From: Streptococcus australis
GTDB lineage: Bacteria; Bacillota; Bacilli; Lactobacillales; Streptococcaceae
Length of the DNA stretch: 64,000 nucleotides
NCBI RefSeq assembly: GCF_901543175.1
Contig: NZ_LR594040.1
Coordinates: 1,798,001-1,862,000 of the forward strand
Reading direction: 5' to 3'
Below, one piece after another: positions 16,679 through 27,061 of the stretch. The position numbers and the translations under genes are program-made. The notes beneath the pieces were generated by a model. That model searched no databases and had not been told where the DNA came from. It saw only the letters and a list, made by a program, of their open reading frames with translations. Numbering within the stretch: position 1 is the first letter of the stretch; the number at the start of each line of letters is the position of its first letter.

Positions 16679-18565
16679 ATGCAAAACAGACAAATTTATA
16701 TCGCAGACACGAATCATGGGACTATTCTATTGAGTGATTGTGAAAAAGAAGTTATATCAACAAAATTGTTTAATAGATTGCATCATGTTTCTCAGAATTC
16801 TACAGCATATTTAACTTTTCCTACCAATCGAACAAAACGCTTTGAACACTCAATAGGAACAATGAAGCTGTGTGGAGATATTTTTTATAATGCTATTTGT
16901 AATACTTCAGATGACATAATAGAGTTATTATTTACGAATATTAAAAATATTATTGATAATATTGTGGATAATGAAATTTTAAAAAATGATGATAAGTATA
17001 GAGTAATAATAGGTGATTCCAAGCTGAGAAATAAAGGTGAAGAACTGAAATCTTTGGAAAAATATTCTTTAAATAATATTTTTTATAATAGATTTATTCC
17101 TCAAAATTTGAAAGAAAAGCATAAACTTTTGTATGTAATTGCTTTTCAAGCCATTAGGCTCTGTGGGTTACTACATGATATAGGACATCCTCCTTTCAGT
17201 CATGTCACAGAGTATTCTATAAATAAAATATATAAGTCATTACAGGAAAAAGAGGAGTCTTTATTAACATCAAGAGAAAAACAATATGTGGAAATTATAA
17301 AAGACTATGACTCTGATGATGGAAATTTCCAATTACATGAAAAAATGGGGATAAAGATGACTAATAAATTATTTAGTCAGATTATTTTTTCAGATAATAT
17401 GAATAATGGAAAATTAAGTTTTGAGGAAAAATGGTTTAAAATTATAGTATTTGAATTAACAAAATTAATTTTCTCGGAGAGAGAAGGGGCGGAGTCATTA
17501 CATAATATTATTTCTGGTACTATTGATGGAGATAGATTGGACTATGTGAATAGAGATATTGAAAATTCAGGTATTGATAATGGGAAAATAGAATACAATA
17601 GATTGATTGCGTCTTGCAAGTTCTGTAAGGTTAAAATTGGCGACTCTGAAAAGGTAGAAGTTGTTTATGACGCTAAAACAATAAATACTATAGAAGATTT
17701 TTTTATGAAGAGGTGGTACTTATATAAGAATATAATAAACCATCATAGAGTTTCGAAAACAGATACTATTTTACAAAATTGTGTTGAAATAATTATTAAA
17801 AATTATTTGATTGATGAAACGTTGGCTGTGGGAACAGAAGAATATATTCTACCAGATGATATATCAGGACTATGGCTTGCTATTAGATTTGCTCACTCCA
17901 ATGAAGAGTACTTTGATTCTTTGATTCAGTGGGATGATAACTGGCTTATAACAGTTTTGAAAAAACATTATTTTAGAGATTATTACAAAAAACAAGAGAG
18001 TGTATCGTATATGTTAGAAGAATTTTTATCTAATCAAAAAAATTATTACTCTCTTATTAAAAATAATAATGATTTCAAATTTTTTAGTAGTGCTTTTGAA
18101 GCTGAGATTAAATTTAATTACATAGAAAATACTTCGCAGTATAAAAAAATTGAAGAGAAATTTTCTCAAAATTACAAAAATCGTGCGATGCATATAATAT
18201 TTGCATATTTAGATTCAACTTTAGATGAAAAAATAGACATAAAACAAGTTATGGATGCTTTTATTAAATCAGAATATGACAATGAAGTGGAAGACTATTT
18301 TGTAGTTTTCAAGGAGATAAAAACAGGATTAAAAACAGATCCAATAATTTATAGCTTTGAAAAAGAATTTAGCCTTTCTGAACTGTCGAATATTAGAGCA
18401 ATTCTGGAAGTTGAAAGAAGCAATTATCCATATTTTTACGTTTATTTTAAGACTAAAAATGAAAAGATATTAGACAATGAATTTAGAAAAAAATTTTTAG
18501 AAAAATTTGGAAGATTTTTAGCTAAAGAAGTTAATATAATATTTGAAAAATTTAAGGAGAATTAA
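16679..18565 (+). CDS. HD-domain phosphohydrolase, SAMHD1/YwfO-like, accessory
   Basis: A 628-aa protein. I chose ATG 16679 with GAGGGAG eight nt upstream. The N-terminal half carries a full SAMHD1-type active site: RFEHSIGT (R54, H57), LLHDIGHPPFSH (H166, D167), LHEKMGIKM (H220, E221) and GTIDGDRLDYVNRD (D283). Such enzymes hydrolyse dNTPs (SAMHD1, bacterial dGTPases) or related nucleotides. The C-terminal ~300 residues are not recognised. The gene is much more AT-rich than its neighbours and lies beside an IS element, so it was probably acquired. The 74-aa gene follows after 2 nt. Bacterial dNTPases of this kind can act in phage defence; that role is inference here. Confidence 0.85.
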   Translation: MQNRQIYIADTNHGTILLSDCEKEVISTKLFNRLHHVSQNSTAYLTFPTNRTKRFEHSIGTMKLCGDIFYNAICNTSDDIIELLFTNIKNIIDNIVDNEILKNDDKYRVIIGDSKLRNKGEELKSLEKYSLNNIFYNRFIPQNLKEKHKLLYVIAFQAIRLCGLLHDIGHPPFSHVTEYSINKIYKSLQEKEESLLTSREKQYVEIIKDYDSDDGNFQLHEKMGIKMTNKLFSQIIFSDNMNNGKLSFEEKWFKIIVFELTKLIFSEREGAESLHNIISGTIDGDRLDYVNRDIENSGIDNGKIEYNRLIASCKFCKVKIGDSEKVEVVYDAKTINTIEDFFMKRWYLYKNIINHHRVSKTDTILQNCVEIIIKNYLIDETLAVGTEEYILPDDISGLWLAIRFAHSNEEYFDSLIQWDDNWLITVLKKHYFRDYYKKQESVSYMLEEFLSNQKNYYSLIKNNNDFKFFSSAFEAEIKFNYIENTSQYKKIEEKFSQNYKNRAMHIIFAYLDSTLDEKIDIKQVMDAFIKSEYDNEVEDYFVVFKEIKTGLKTDPIIYSFEKEFSLSELSNIRAILEVERSNYPYFYVYFKTKNEKILDNEFRKKFLEKFGRFLAKEVNIIFEKFKEN

Positions 18566-18567
18566 AA

Positions 18568-18792
18568 ATGGAAAACATAACAAGTCAAAGACCAAGTTTC
18601 GTTGTATCTGAAGTAATTTTAAATCAAGAAGGGAAATTTACTGTCAAAGATATTTTAGATAAAGTCAAAACTATAATTCTTGATCAATTTGATACAATAG
18701 ATACTTTAAAAAGGTATATTATCGAAAAACTCAATTCTATGTGCGATTATGGACTAATTGGTAGGACAGATGTGTATTATTTTTCTATCTAA
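18568..18792 (+). CDS. Small partner of the HD phosphohydrolase, 74 aa, unknown
   Basis: The start codon lies 2 nt after the HD gene stop; its AAGGAG is inside the HD gene, so the two are translationally linked. The product (MENITSQRPSFVVSEVIL..., ...DYGLIGRTDVYYFSI) looks like a small alpha/beta or winged-helix fold with a predicted helix over residues 25-60. No known family comes to mind. It has the same AT-rich composition as the HD gene, indicating joint transfer. Confidence 0.75.
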   Translation: MENITSQRPSFVVSEVILNQEGKFTVKDILDKVKTIILDQFDTIDTLKRYIIEKLNSMCDYGLIGRTDVYYFSI

Positions 18793-18821
18793 ATTGAAAA
18801 AGAGATTGTTGCAAAATAGGG

Positions 18822-18879
18822 TTTTCACACAAGATATAATGGTATTTTAGTAGAATTCCATAATATAACTTGTGAAAAA
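18822..18879. repeat. Imperfect inverted repeat downstream of the HD operon
   Basis: TTTTCACACAAGATATAATGG and CCATAATATAACTTGTGAAAA pair around a 16-nt loop. It may be the end of a decayed insertion element; the adjacent sequence reminds me of ISL3-type element ends in pneumococci, but I cannot confirm this. Confidence 0.5.
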
Positions 18880-18923
18880 ATACTCTTTGTCAACTGTAGT
18901 GGGTTAACGAAAAGTCATACCCT

Positions 18924-18953
18924 GGAGAGGACCAAATTGGTTCTCTCCTTTTT
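18924..18953 (+). terminator. Strong terminator-like hairpin between the HD operon and the IS element
   Basis: GGAGAGGACC-AAATT-GGTTCTCTCC followed by TTTTT. It could end transcription of the HD operon or belong to an older mobile element. Confidence 0.75.
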
Positions 18954-19022
18954 GATGTTCAAAGTTATGAGAATGCGTTTTTTAAAAAATTGTCGAAATT
19001 CCGAATGTACGTTTGTCAATGA

Positions 19023-20102
19023 TGTGAGATCAAACTAAAGTTATTTAAAAACTTGATATGGTATTCTTTACAAGGAGCTAGCTCCTTGTAGAGTTTTTCT
19101 TATTTTGATAGGAGACATCCAGTTTAAAGTTGGCATGGGCAATCGATTGGATTTGTAGAGATAGCGCTCCATCTGTTTGATGAGATCGTCATAGGAATAG
19201 AACTGGAGATGTTTGTAGAATCGTTTATTGTCATTGCGATGACTTCGTTCTACCTTGCCATTATGTCGAGGTGTTCGAGGCTTGATACACTTATGCTCAA
19301 TCCCCAGCTCCTCACAAAGAAGGTCAAGCGGGTGGACTTGCTTGGTCTCTCTAAAGTGTGTAAATTCAACACCATTATCTGTTTGCAAGATTTTGGGCTG
19401 ACAACCAAAATGACGAATATCCAATTTCAAAAATTGAACCGTAGAATGAGAGCTTTGCTCCTTAAAAGGATAGATAAATCTCTCTCTGGAAGCTTCGTCG
19501 ATGACAGTATATTGATAGAATTTATCAGGGATAGAGCCAGTGTAACAGTGTTTTGGGACATGTTTGACATCCATTTGCCATTTCACTCCGATTTCGTTCG
19601 GCGTATGGTAGGGCTTTGGTTTGTAGGCTTTTTTCTTTTCTTTAGGAGCTTTGAAGAAGCCTAATTTTCTCAGGATGCGAAAGAGGGAACAAGGAGGCCT
19701 GTGGTAACCTTTGTTTGTTTTGAGTTTGTAGAAGATTTCAATCAGAGTAGCTTTAGGATTGCGGCGGATACAGTGTTTGATCCAATTGATTTCTTCATTG
19801 GTGTGACTATTTGGATGAGGGGTCAGAGGGCGATGGGATTTGTCTCTTAGAGATTCTTTGCTTCCATCGAACCGTTTATTCCACCGCACAAGAGAGGCTT
19901 TTGAGACTTTGTATCTCCGACAGATAAAGGTGACAGAGGTACCGTTGCGATAGGTTTTGACAGCGTGATAGCGTGTATCCAAAGTATGTGACAGGTAGCG
20001 GATGTTTTGTGGTATACTATTCATGAGAAGACTCTTTTTTTGATGGGTGTGTCAGAATTAATCATATCAAGGTTTCTTCTTTTTTGGTACTCAGGTCTCA
20101 CA
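19023..20102 (-). mobile_element. IS481-like insertion sequence, about 1.08 kb
   Basis: The transposase gene is flanked by short imperfect inverted ends: TGTGAGATCAAAC at 19023 and, read inwards from the right, TGTGAGACCTGAG ending at 20102. The similarity may extend a few bases outward on both sides (CAATGATGTGAGA and CAATAGATGTGAGA), so the limits are uncertain by about 10 bp. I see no target duplication. Confidence 0.6.
19068..20024 (-). CDS. IS481-like transposase (DDE integrase fold), intact
   Basis: A 318-aa transposase in one frame: an N-terminal helix-turn-helix (RNGTSVTFICRRYKVSKASL), then an rve catalytic core with D152 (WQMDVKH), D216 (QTDNGVEF) and E259 (HNGKVERSHR). The one-ORF design with a leucine-rich HTH fits IS481 rather than two-frame IS3. 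No stop or frameshift, so it may be active. It separates the AT-rich HD operon from the core gene rpoY. Confidence 0.85.
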   Translation of the reverse strand: MNSIPQNIRYLSHTLDTRYHAVKTYRNGTSVTFICRRYKVSKASLVRWNKRFDGSKESLRDKSHRPLTPHPNSHTNEEINWIKHCIRRNPKATLIEIFYKLKTNKGYHRPPCSLFRILRKLGFFKAPKEKKKAYKPKPYHTPNEIGVKWQMDVKHVPKHCYTGSIPDKFYQYTVIDEASRERFIYPFKEQSSHSTVQFLKLDIRHFGCQPKILQTDNGVEFTHFRETKQVHPLDLLCEELGIEHKCIKPRTPRHNGKVERSHRNDNKRFYKHLQFYSYDDLIKQMERYLYKSNRLPMPTLNWMSPIKIRKTLQGASSL

Positions 20103-20107
20103 TCTAT

Positions 20108-20119
20108 TGTAACGTTACA
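20108..20119. promoter_or_regulatory. 12-bp palindrome TGTAACGTTACA upstream of rpoY
   Basis: A perfect palindrome just outside the right IS end and 29 bp upstream of the rpoY-rnjA -35 element. It could be an operator; no regulator can be named. Confidence 0.4.
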
Positions 20120-20147
20120 CCTCTCCCTACTTTCTCCATTTCCGTCT

Positions 20148-20176
20148 TTTACTAATTTTTCATTTTATGGTATAAT
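20148..20176 (+). promoter_or_regulatory. Promoter of rpoY-rnjA
   Basis: TTTACT, 17-bp spacer, extended -10 TGGTATAAT, about 110 nt upstream of the rpoY start. Confidence 0.65.
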
Positions 20177-20286
20177 TGAAATAATTGTAACGAATCAAGG
20201 TCAATCTAGACACAAAATGGAATGAAATCAAGCAAATCTCTACTAAAAGTTTGGAATAAGCTGACCTGTAAATAGAAAGGAACTAT

Positions 20287-20520
20287 ATGATTTACAAAGT
20301 TTTTTATCAAGAAACAAAAGAACGTAGCCCGCGTCGTGAAACAACACGCTCGCTTTACCTAGACATCGATGCCAACTCAGAACTTGAGGGGCGTATCGCT
20401 GCTCGCCAACTTGTCGAAGAAAACCGCCCAGAGTACAATATCGAATTTATCGAACTCTTGTCTGACAAATTGCTAGATTATGAGAAAGAAACTGGCGCTT
20501 TCGAAATCACGGAGTTCTAA
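20287..20520 (+). CDS. rpoY: DNA-dependent RNA polymerase epsilon subunit
   Basis: A 77-aa DUF1447/RpoY protein ([18 protein letters not shown], residues that define the family) found in Firmicutes as a small RNA polymerase subunit. GAAAGGAAC precedes the ATG. It stands 1 nt before rnjA, the conserved pairing in streptococci and bacilli. Confidence 0.93.
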   Translation: MIYKVFYQETKERSPRRETTRSLYLDIDANSELEGRIAARQLVEENRPEYNIEFIELLSDKLLDYEKETGAFEITEF

Positions 20521-20521
20521 T

Positions 20522-22204
20522 ATGGCCTATACTCTTAAACCTGAAGAAGTCGGCGTTTTTGCCATCGGTGGTCTGGGAGAAATAGGGAAAAACACTTACG
20601 GAATTGAATACCAAGACGAGATTATCATCGTCGATGCTGGGATTAAATTCCCGGAAGATGACTTGTTGGGTATCGACTACGTTATCCCTGACTACTCTTA
20701 CATCGTGGACAATATCGACCGCGTCAAAGCCGTTCTGATTACGCACGGACACGAGGACCACATCGGTGGGATTCCTTTCCTGCTCAAGCAAGCAAATGTC
20801 CCTATCTACGCTGGACCACTTGCACTGGCTTTGATCCGTGGAAAACTCGAAGAACACGGCCTCTTGCGCAACGCCAAACTTTACGAAATCAACCACAATA
20901 CTGAGTTGACCTTTAAAAATCTCAAGGCAACTTTCTTTAGAACAACCCACTCCATTCCAGAGCCTTTAGGGATTGTCATTCATACTCCTCAAGGGAAAAT
21001 CGTCTGTACGGGTGACTTTAAGTTTGACTTCACTCCAGTTGGAGAACCTGCAGACTTGCACCGTATGGCTGCCCTTGGGGAAGAAGGTGTGCTCTGTCTC
21101 CTCTCTGACTCGACAAATGCAGAAGTGCCAACCTTTACCAACTCTGAAAAAGTTGTTGGCCAGTCCATCATGAAGATCATCCAAGGTATTGAAGGTCGTA
21201 TCATCTTTGCGTCCTTTGCCTCCAATATCTTCCGTCTCCAACAAGCAACAGATGCCGCTGTTAAGACTGGACGCAAGATTGCGGTCTTTGGTCGCTCTAT
21301 GGAAAAGGCCATTGTCAACGGGATCGAGCTTGGCTACATCAAAGCTCCTAAGGGAACCTTTATCGAGCCAAATGAAATCAAAGACTACCCTGCTGGCGAG
21401 GTCCTTATCCTTTGTACAGGTAGTCAAGGGGAGCCGATGGCAGCCCTCTCTCGTATCGCTAACGGAACCCACCGTCAGGTGCAACTCCAACCCGGCGATA
21501 CCGTTATCTTCTCTTCTAGCCCAATCCCTGGAAACACCACTAGCGTCAACAAGCTGATTAACATCATTTCAGAAGCTGGTGTTGAAGTTATCCACGGCAA
21601 AATCAACAATATCCACACCTCTGGACACGGTGGTCAGCAAGAGCAAAAACTCATGCTCCGCTTGATCAAGCCTAAATACTTCATGCCTGTTCATGGTGAA
21701 TACCGTATGCAGAAGGTCCATGCTGGACTAGCAGTGGATACTGGTGTCGAAAAGGACAATATCTTTATCATGAGCAATGGTGATGTGCTTGCCCTTACTG
21801 CTAACTCTGCTCGTATCGCAGGTCATTTCAACGCCCAAGACATCTATGTCGATGGCAATCGTATCGGCGAAATCGGCGCTGCCGTCCTCAAAGACCGTAG
21901 AGATCTATCCGAAGACGGTGTCGTACTTGCAGTCGCAACTGTTGACTTCAAATCGCAGATGATTCTGTCTGGACCAGACATCCTCAGCCGAGGCTTTGTC
22001 TACATGAGAGAGTCTGGAGACTTGATTCGTCAAAGCCAGCGCATCCTCTTCAATGCTATTCGTATCGCATTGAAAAACAAAGATGCTAGTATCCAATCTG
22101 TCAATGGTGCTATCGTCAACGCTATTCGTCCTTTCTTATATGAAAATACGGAACGTGAACCAATCATCATCCCGATGATCCTCACACCAGATGAAGAAGA
22201 ATAA
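20522..22204 (+). CDS. rnjA: Ribonuclease J1
   Basis: A 560-aa metallo-beta-lactamase/beta-CASP nuclease. Metal-binding motif [10 protein letters not shown] (about residues 72-81), further [11 protein letters not shown] and the beta-[13 protein letters not shown]. It is a 5'-3' exonuclease and endonuclease in mRNA decay and rRNA maturation. I chose ATG 20522 (GGAG upstream, 1 nt after rpoY) over the earlier in-frame start inside rpoY. It corresponds to SP_0121. Confidence 0.95.
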   Translation: MAYTLKPEEVGVFAIGGLGEIGKNTYGIEYQDEIIIVDAGIKFPEDDLLGIDYVIPDYSYIVDNIDRVKAVLITHGHEDHIGGIPFLLKQANVPIYAGPLALALIRGKLEEHGLLRNAKLYEINHNTELTFKNLKATFFRTTHSIPEPLGIVIHTPQGKIVCTGDFKFDFTPVGEPADLHRMAALGEEGVLCLLSDSTNAEVPTFTNSEKVVGQSIMKIIQGIEGRIIFASFASNIFRLQQATDAAVKTGRKIAVFGRSMEKAIVNGIELGYIKAPKGTFIEPNEIKDYPAGEVLILCTGSQGEPMAALSRIANGTHRQVQLQPGDTVIFSSSPIPGNTTSVNKLINIISEAGVEVIHGKINNIHTSGHGGQQEQKLMLRLIKPKYFMPVHGEYRMQKVHAGLAVDTGVEKDNIFIMSNGDVLALTANSARIAGHFNAQDIYVDGNRIGEIGAAVLKDRRDLSEDGVVLAVATVDFKSQMILSGPDILSRGFVYMRESGDLIRQSQRILFNAIRIALKNKDASIQSVNGAIVNAIRPFLYENTEREPIIIPMILTPDEEE

Positions 22205-22211
22205 ATCAACA

Positions 22212-22239
22212 AAACAGCCCCGTCTTCGGAGCTGTTTTT
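22212..22239. terminator. Terminator between convergent rnjA and mnmG
   Basis: ACAGC...CCG-TCTT-CGG...GCTGT followed by TTTTT. Confidence 0.75.
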
Positions 22240-24153
22240 CTATGCTTTCTTTTCTTGATTCTTAGAAATACTACGATTTCTTCCCTCAAGATATACCATC
22301 AAAATAGAAATATCTGCTGGGTTTACTCCCGAAATACGGCTGGCTTGGCCGATGGTTTCTGGATTAATGAGTTTGAACTTCTGACGGGCTTCGGTTGCGA
22401 TAGAATCAATGTCATCCCAGTCGATGTTAGCTGGAATGCGTTTTTCTTCCATGCGTTTCATCTTGGCAACCTGATTCATGGCTTTGGAAATATAACCCTC
22501 GTACTTGATCTCTGTTTCAATCAATTCAATGACCTTGTCATCCAAGTCCTCTGCAGCTGGACCGATGAAGGCTACCACATCTTGATAAGAAACTTCTGGA
22601 CGACGGAGAAATTCCTTGGCTGTCACCGCATCAGTCAACGGCTTAAAGCCCATCGCTTCAACCTTAGCATTGGTTTCCTTGACTGGCTTGAGTTTGATGC
22701 TGTCGAGACGCAGCATCTCATTGTCAAATTGATTTTTCTTAATCTCAAAACGAGCCCAGCGTTCATCATCTACAAGCCCAATCTCACGTCCCATCTCGGT
22801 CAAACGCATATCGGCATTGTCATGGCGGAGAATGAGACGATATTCAGCTCGACTGGTCAAGAGACGGTAAGGTTCAATAGTTCCCTTGGTCACCAAGTCA
22901 TCAATCATAACCCCGATATAGCCGTCACTTCGCTTCAAAATCAACTCAGGCTTGCCTTGGATTTTCAGAGCGGCGTTGATACCAGCGATAATCCCTTGTC
23001 CTGCCGCCTCTTCGTAACCTGATGTTCCATTTGTCTGGCCAGCAGTGAAGAGTCCTGAAATTTTCTTGGTTTCCAAAGTTGCACGCAACTGATGAGGCAA
23101 GACCATGTCGTACTCAATGGCATAACCAGTTCGCATCATTTCTGCATTTTCCAAACCTTTGATGGAATGAACCAGCTCACGTTGGACATCCTCAGGCAGA
23201 CTGGTTGACAAGCCTTGGACATAGACTTCCTCTGTATTGCGTCCTTCTGGTTCAAGGAAGAGCTGGTGACGTTCCTTGTCCGCAAAACGCACAATCTTAT
23301 CCTCAATCGATGGACAGTAACGAGGTCCCACTCCCTTAACCACACCTGTAAACATAGGCGCACGGTGGAGGTTGTTTTGGATAATCTCATGACTGGTACC
23401 ATTAGTGTAGGTCAACCAACATGGAACTTGGTCTTTGACATAATCCTCATCGCGCGAAGTATAAGAGAAGTGATTGGGTGCTTCATCTCCTGGCTGGATT
23501 TCTGTCACATCGTAGTTGATAGAAGAAGCCTTGACACGTGGAGGTGTACCTGTCTTGAACCGACCGATTTCGAGTCCCAGTTCCTTAAGATTGTCAGCTA
23601 GGTTAATCGAAGCTAGACTGTGGTTTGGTCCTGATGAGTACTTGAGGTCTCCGATGATGATTTCCCCACGGAGAGCAGTCCCTGTCGTCACGATAACAGC
23701 CTTTGCAGCATACTCTTGATGGGTCGCTGTACGAACACCAACAACCTTGCCATCTTCCACCAAAATCTCATCAATCATGGTCTGACGGAGGGTCAGATTT
23801 TCTTGATTTTCAACTGTCTTACGCATCTCCTTAGAGTAAAGTTCCTTGTCAGCCTGCGCACGAAGGGCGCGAACGGCTGGCCCTTTCCCAGTGTTGAGCA
23901 TCTTCATCTGGATGTAACTCTTGTCAATGGTCTTGGCCATCTCGCCACCGAGAGCATCTACCTCACGCACGACAATTCCCTTGGCAGAACCGCCGATAGA
24001 AGGATTACAAGGCATGAAAGCCAGCATTTCAATGTTAATAGTCGCAAGCAGGACCTTACAGCCCATACGGCTAGCGGCCAAGGAAGCCTCAACCCCAGCG
24101 TGCCCCGCACCGATTACAATAATATCGTATTCTTCAGTAAAATTATAAGTCAT
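22240..24153 (-). CDS. mnmG: tRNA uridine 5-carboxymethylaminomethyl modification enzyme MnmG
   Basis: A 637-aa flavoprotein. The FAD-binding motif [20 protein letters not shown] is at residues 10-29; further [12 protein letters not shown] and the C-terminal GidA domain ([16 protein letters not shown]). With MnmE it modifies the wobble uridine of several tRNAs. Full length. Corresponds to SP_0120 (gidA). Confidence 0.97.
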   Translation of the reverse strand: MTYNFTEEYDIIVIGAGHAGVEASLAASRMGCKVLLATINIEMLAFMPCNPSIGGSAKGIVVREVDALGGEMAKTIDKSYIQMKMLNTGKGPAVRALRAQADKELYSKEMRKTVENQENLTLRQTMIDEILVEDGKVVGVRTATHQEYAAKAVIVTTGTALRGEIIIGDLKYSSGPNHSLASINLADNLKELGLEIGRFKTGTPPRVKASSINYDVTEIQPGDEAPNHFSYTSRDEDYVKDQVPCWLTYTNGTSHEIIQNNLHRAPMFTGVVKGVGPRYCPSIEDKIVRFADKERHQLFLEPEGRNTEEVYVQGLSTSLPEDVQRELVHSIKGLENAEMMRTGYAIEYDMVLPHQLRATLETKKISGLFTAGQTNGTSGYEEAAGQGIIAGINAALKIQGKPELILKRSDGYIGVMIDDLVTKGTIEPYRLLTSRAEYRLILRHDNADMRLTEMGREIGLVDDERWARFEIKKNQFDNEMLRLDSIKLKPVKETNAKVEAMGFKPLTDAVTAKEFLRRPEVSYQDVVAFIGPAAEDLDDKVIELIETEIKYEGYISKAMNQVAKMKRMEEKRIPANIDWDDIDSIATEARQKFKLINPETIGQASRISGVNPADISILMVYLEGRNRSISKNQEKKA

Positions 24154-24161
24154 TTTCTCTC

Positions 24162-24617
24162 CTATTCCTCAAGATGAATGTGTCTTAGTTGGCCGTCCCA
24201 ATCGGGTAAGGCTGTTTTTAAAAAGGCTGGAACTAACTGGTAAGCCTCAAGCTTATCCAAGTCAATCCATTCACAGGGTTGCATTTTCTCATCTTCCTGC
24301 ATGGTCAATGGGGCATCCTCAAGCAAATCCACCAGATAATGAAACTCGATATTGTGATAGGAAATACCGTCCTCTTCAAAACGATTTTCAACTACAAAAG
24401 CTAGTTGTCTAGCCTCAGCTTTGACACCCAGTTCTTCCCTCACTTCGCGGACTACCGCTTCCTCCGTTCTTTCATTGACTTGAATCGCACCGCCAATAGT
24501 GTAATACTTGCCCTTATCTTTGGTGACTAGGAGCTTGCCATTTTGGACAATCAAGGCTGTCGCCCGAACACCAAAAACTGTATTTCCTGCTTTTGTCCGA
24601 AAGTCTTGCTGACTCAT
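24162..24617 (-). CDS. Nudix hydrolase
   Basis: A 151-aa Nudix protein. The Nudix box [20 protein letters not shown] followed by ELG is complete (Gx5Ex7REVREELG). ATG 24617 has AAGGA five nt upstream; the longer frame would run into the BOX repeat. It lies 8 bp upstream of mnmG, so they are probably co-transcribed. Substrate unknown. Corresponds to SP_0119. Confidence 0.9.
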   Translation of the reverse strand: MSQQDFRTKAGNTVFGVRATALIVQNGKLLVTKDKGKYYTIGGAIQVNERTEEAVVREVREELGVKAEARQLAFVVENRFEEDGISYHNIEFHYLVDLLEDAPLTMQEDEKMQPCEWIDLDKLEAYQLVPAFLKTALPDWDGQLRHIHLEE

Positions 24618-24632
24618 TTTTATCCTTCCCCT

Positions 24633-24740
24633 TATACTCAATGAAAATCAAAAAGCAAACTAGGAAGCTAGACGCAGGCTGTACTTGAGTACGGCAAGGT
24701 GAAGCTGACGTGGTTTGAATTTGATTTTCGAAGAGTATTA
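24633..24740. repeat. BOX element (boxA-boxC type, no boxB)
   Basis: A 108-bp repeat starting TATACTCAATGAAAATCAAA, with CAAACTAGGAAGCTAG and GCTGACGTGGTTTGAA inside, ending TTTTCGAAGAGTATTA. These are the conserved blocks of BOX elements of S. pneumoniae and its relatives. Its ends are inverted repeats (TATACTC/GAGTATT). It sits between mnmA and the Nudix gene and ends 16 bp before the Nudix start. Confidence 0.92.
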
Positions 24741-24771
24741 AACGACACAAAAACAGTCAAAACTCGTAAGA

Positions 24772-24794
24772 AGTGCAGGACAAAAAGCCTGCAA
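24772..24794 (-). terminator. Hairpin after mnmA
   Basis: TGCAGG/CCTGCA with an 8-nt loop; no long T-run, so a weak terminator at most. Confidence 0.4.
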
Positions 24795-24862
24795 CATCCA
24801 TGAGCTTTGACCATCATTTCTATTGCTTTTATTATTGTAGCAAATTGAGAAAATTTGTCAAT

Positions 24863-26062
<1,200 letters not shown>

Positions 26063-26064
26063 TC

Positions 26065-26073
26065 ATTATAACA
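26065..26073 (-). promoter_or_regulatory. Extended -10 promoter of mnmA
   Basis: Minus-strand TGTTATAAT about 80 nt upstream of the mnmA start, just before the direct repeats. Confidence 0.6.
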
Positions 26074-26124
26074 CGCTTGGTTGGAGAAGACAAGGGAGGG
26101 ATAGGAATACACACAGAAAAGCAA

Positions 26125-26151
26125 AAAAGTCGAGGGATTTCCTCGACTTTT
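26125..26151. terminator. Bidirectional terminator after the LysM gene
   Basis: AAAAGTCGAGG-GATTT-CCTCGACTTTT, perfect 11-bp stem with T-runs on both strands. Confidence 0.9.
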
Positions 26152-26175
26152 ACTTCTTATTCTGCTAGTTATTTC

Positions 26176-26820
26176 TTAATACCAACCGTTGTTAAGCCAG
26201 AAGTTTTTAGCAGCTGTCCATGAACCGTAACGTCCTGCAACGTAGGCGTCTGCTACACGTTCTTGGTTTTCTGCTGAGTAGTCACCGTTCAAGTATGAAT
26301 CTGTCAATTGGTAACGTCCGATGTAACGTCCGTTTGTAGCTGTGTAGCTACCGCCTGATTCTTTTTGAGCGATCCATTCTTTGGCTTCTGCTTCTGATCC
26401 GCTAACAGTTGCTGCTGGTGCAGTGTAGCTTTCTTCTGCTACTGGAGCTGCTGGCGCTTCGTAAGTTGTTGTTTCAGCAACTTCTTCATAAGTTGTAGCT
26501 TCGCTTGTTTCTTCTGTAGCAGCTGGTGCTTCATAAGTTGTCGCAGAAGTTGCAGCGGTTGCAGTTGTTGTCGATGGTTCTGTTCCTTCGATGACCAAGA
26601 CTTGGTCCACAAAGATCAAGTGGATGTCTTCAATCTTGTTTTTTTCTGCCAATTTTTCAACAGTAGTGTTGTACTTCTCAGCGATTTCTGAAAGAGTGTC
26701 GCCTGGTTTAACTGTGTAAGTTACAGTTTCTTGTGCAGAGGCAAGAGCTGGGGCAAAGAAAGCAAGCAAAGCTGCTACTCCTGCGATAGTTATTTTGATT
26801 TTTTTAGTTGTTAATGACAT
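26176..26820 (-). CDS. Secreted LysM protein with C-terminal transglycosylase-like domain
   Basis: A 214-aa protein: signal peptide ending ALASAQ (about residue 29), one LysM domain (YTVKPGDTLSEIAEKYN, residues 35-78) for peptidoglycan binding, a Thr/Ala/Glu-rich linker with repeated TTYEAPAA-like units (80-140), and a C-terminal lytic-transglycosylase-like domain (EWIAQKESGGSYTATNGRYI; FWLNNGWY at the end). It matches pneumococcal SP_0107/spr0096, which is known as a WalRK (VicRK) regulon member. Acts at the cell wall, probably in remodelling. Confidence 0.9.
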   Translation of the reverse strand: MSLTTKKIKITIAGVAALLAFFAPALASAQETVTYTVKPGDTLSEIAEKYNTTVEKLAEKNKIEDIHLIFVDQVLVIEGTEPSTTTATAATSATTYEAPAATEETSEATTYEEVAETTTYEAPAAPVAEESYTAPAATVSGSEAEAKEWIAQKESGGSYTATNGRYIGRYQLTDSYLNGDYSAENQERVADAYVAGRYGSWTAAKNFWLNNGWY

Positions 26821-27022
26821 ATCTAAAAATTCTCCTTCTATTGAATATATCTATGATACCTTTTAAATGTTACCGTTGTTTAACGATTATATGTAGAAAT
26901 ATTACAAAAATGTTTTATATTTACCGTTTTACGGAGGTTTTTGTCACAAAAGGCCTTGTTTTATACCATCTTTAATCATTTTGAGCTTTTGATAAGGGAA
27001 ATAAGCACAGAGGTCCATTCTT

Positions 27023-27031
27023 TGATATAAT
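27023..27031 (+). promoter_or_regulatory. Extended -10 promoter of sdaAB-sdaAA
   Basis: TGATATAAT about 30 nt upstream of the sdaAB ATG. The 26821-27061 gap otherwise holds only AT-rich upstream sequence of the LysM gene with a minus-strand TATAAT at 26891-26886. Confidence 0.6.
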
Positions 27032-27061
27032 AGTTATAAGAATCTTTGTAAGGGGAAACAG

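Noticed and set aside
19209..19664. Plus-strand ORF of 151 codons
   Set aside because: Lies entirely antisense to the intact IS481-like transposase; no ribosome binding site or recognisable motif.
20966..21490. Minus-strand ORF of 174 codons
   Set aside because: Antisense to rnjA; long antisense frames are common here because of codon bias.
22255..23022. Plus-strand ORF of 255 codons
   Set aside because: Antisense to mnmG, which is full length with all family motifs.
26821..26940. WalR (TGTWAH-N5-TGTWAH) site upstream of the LysM gene
   Set aside because: A TGTAAT half-site is present, but the second half (TACATA) does not fit; the regulon link is only known from the pneumococcal orthologue.
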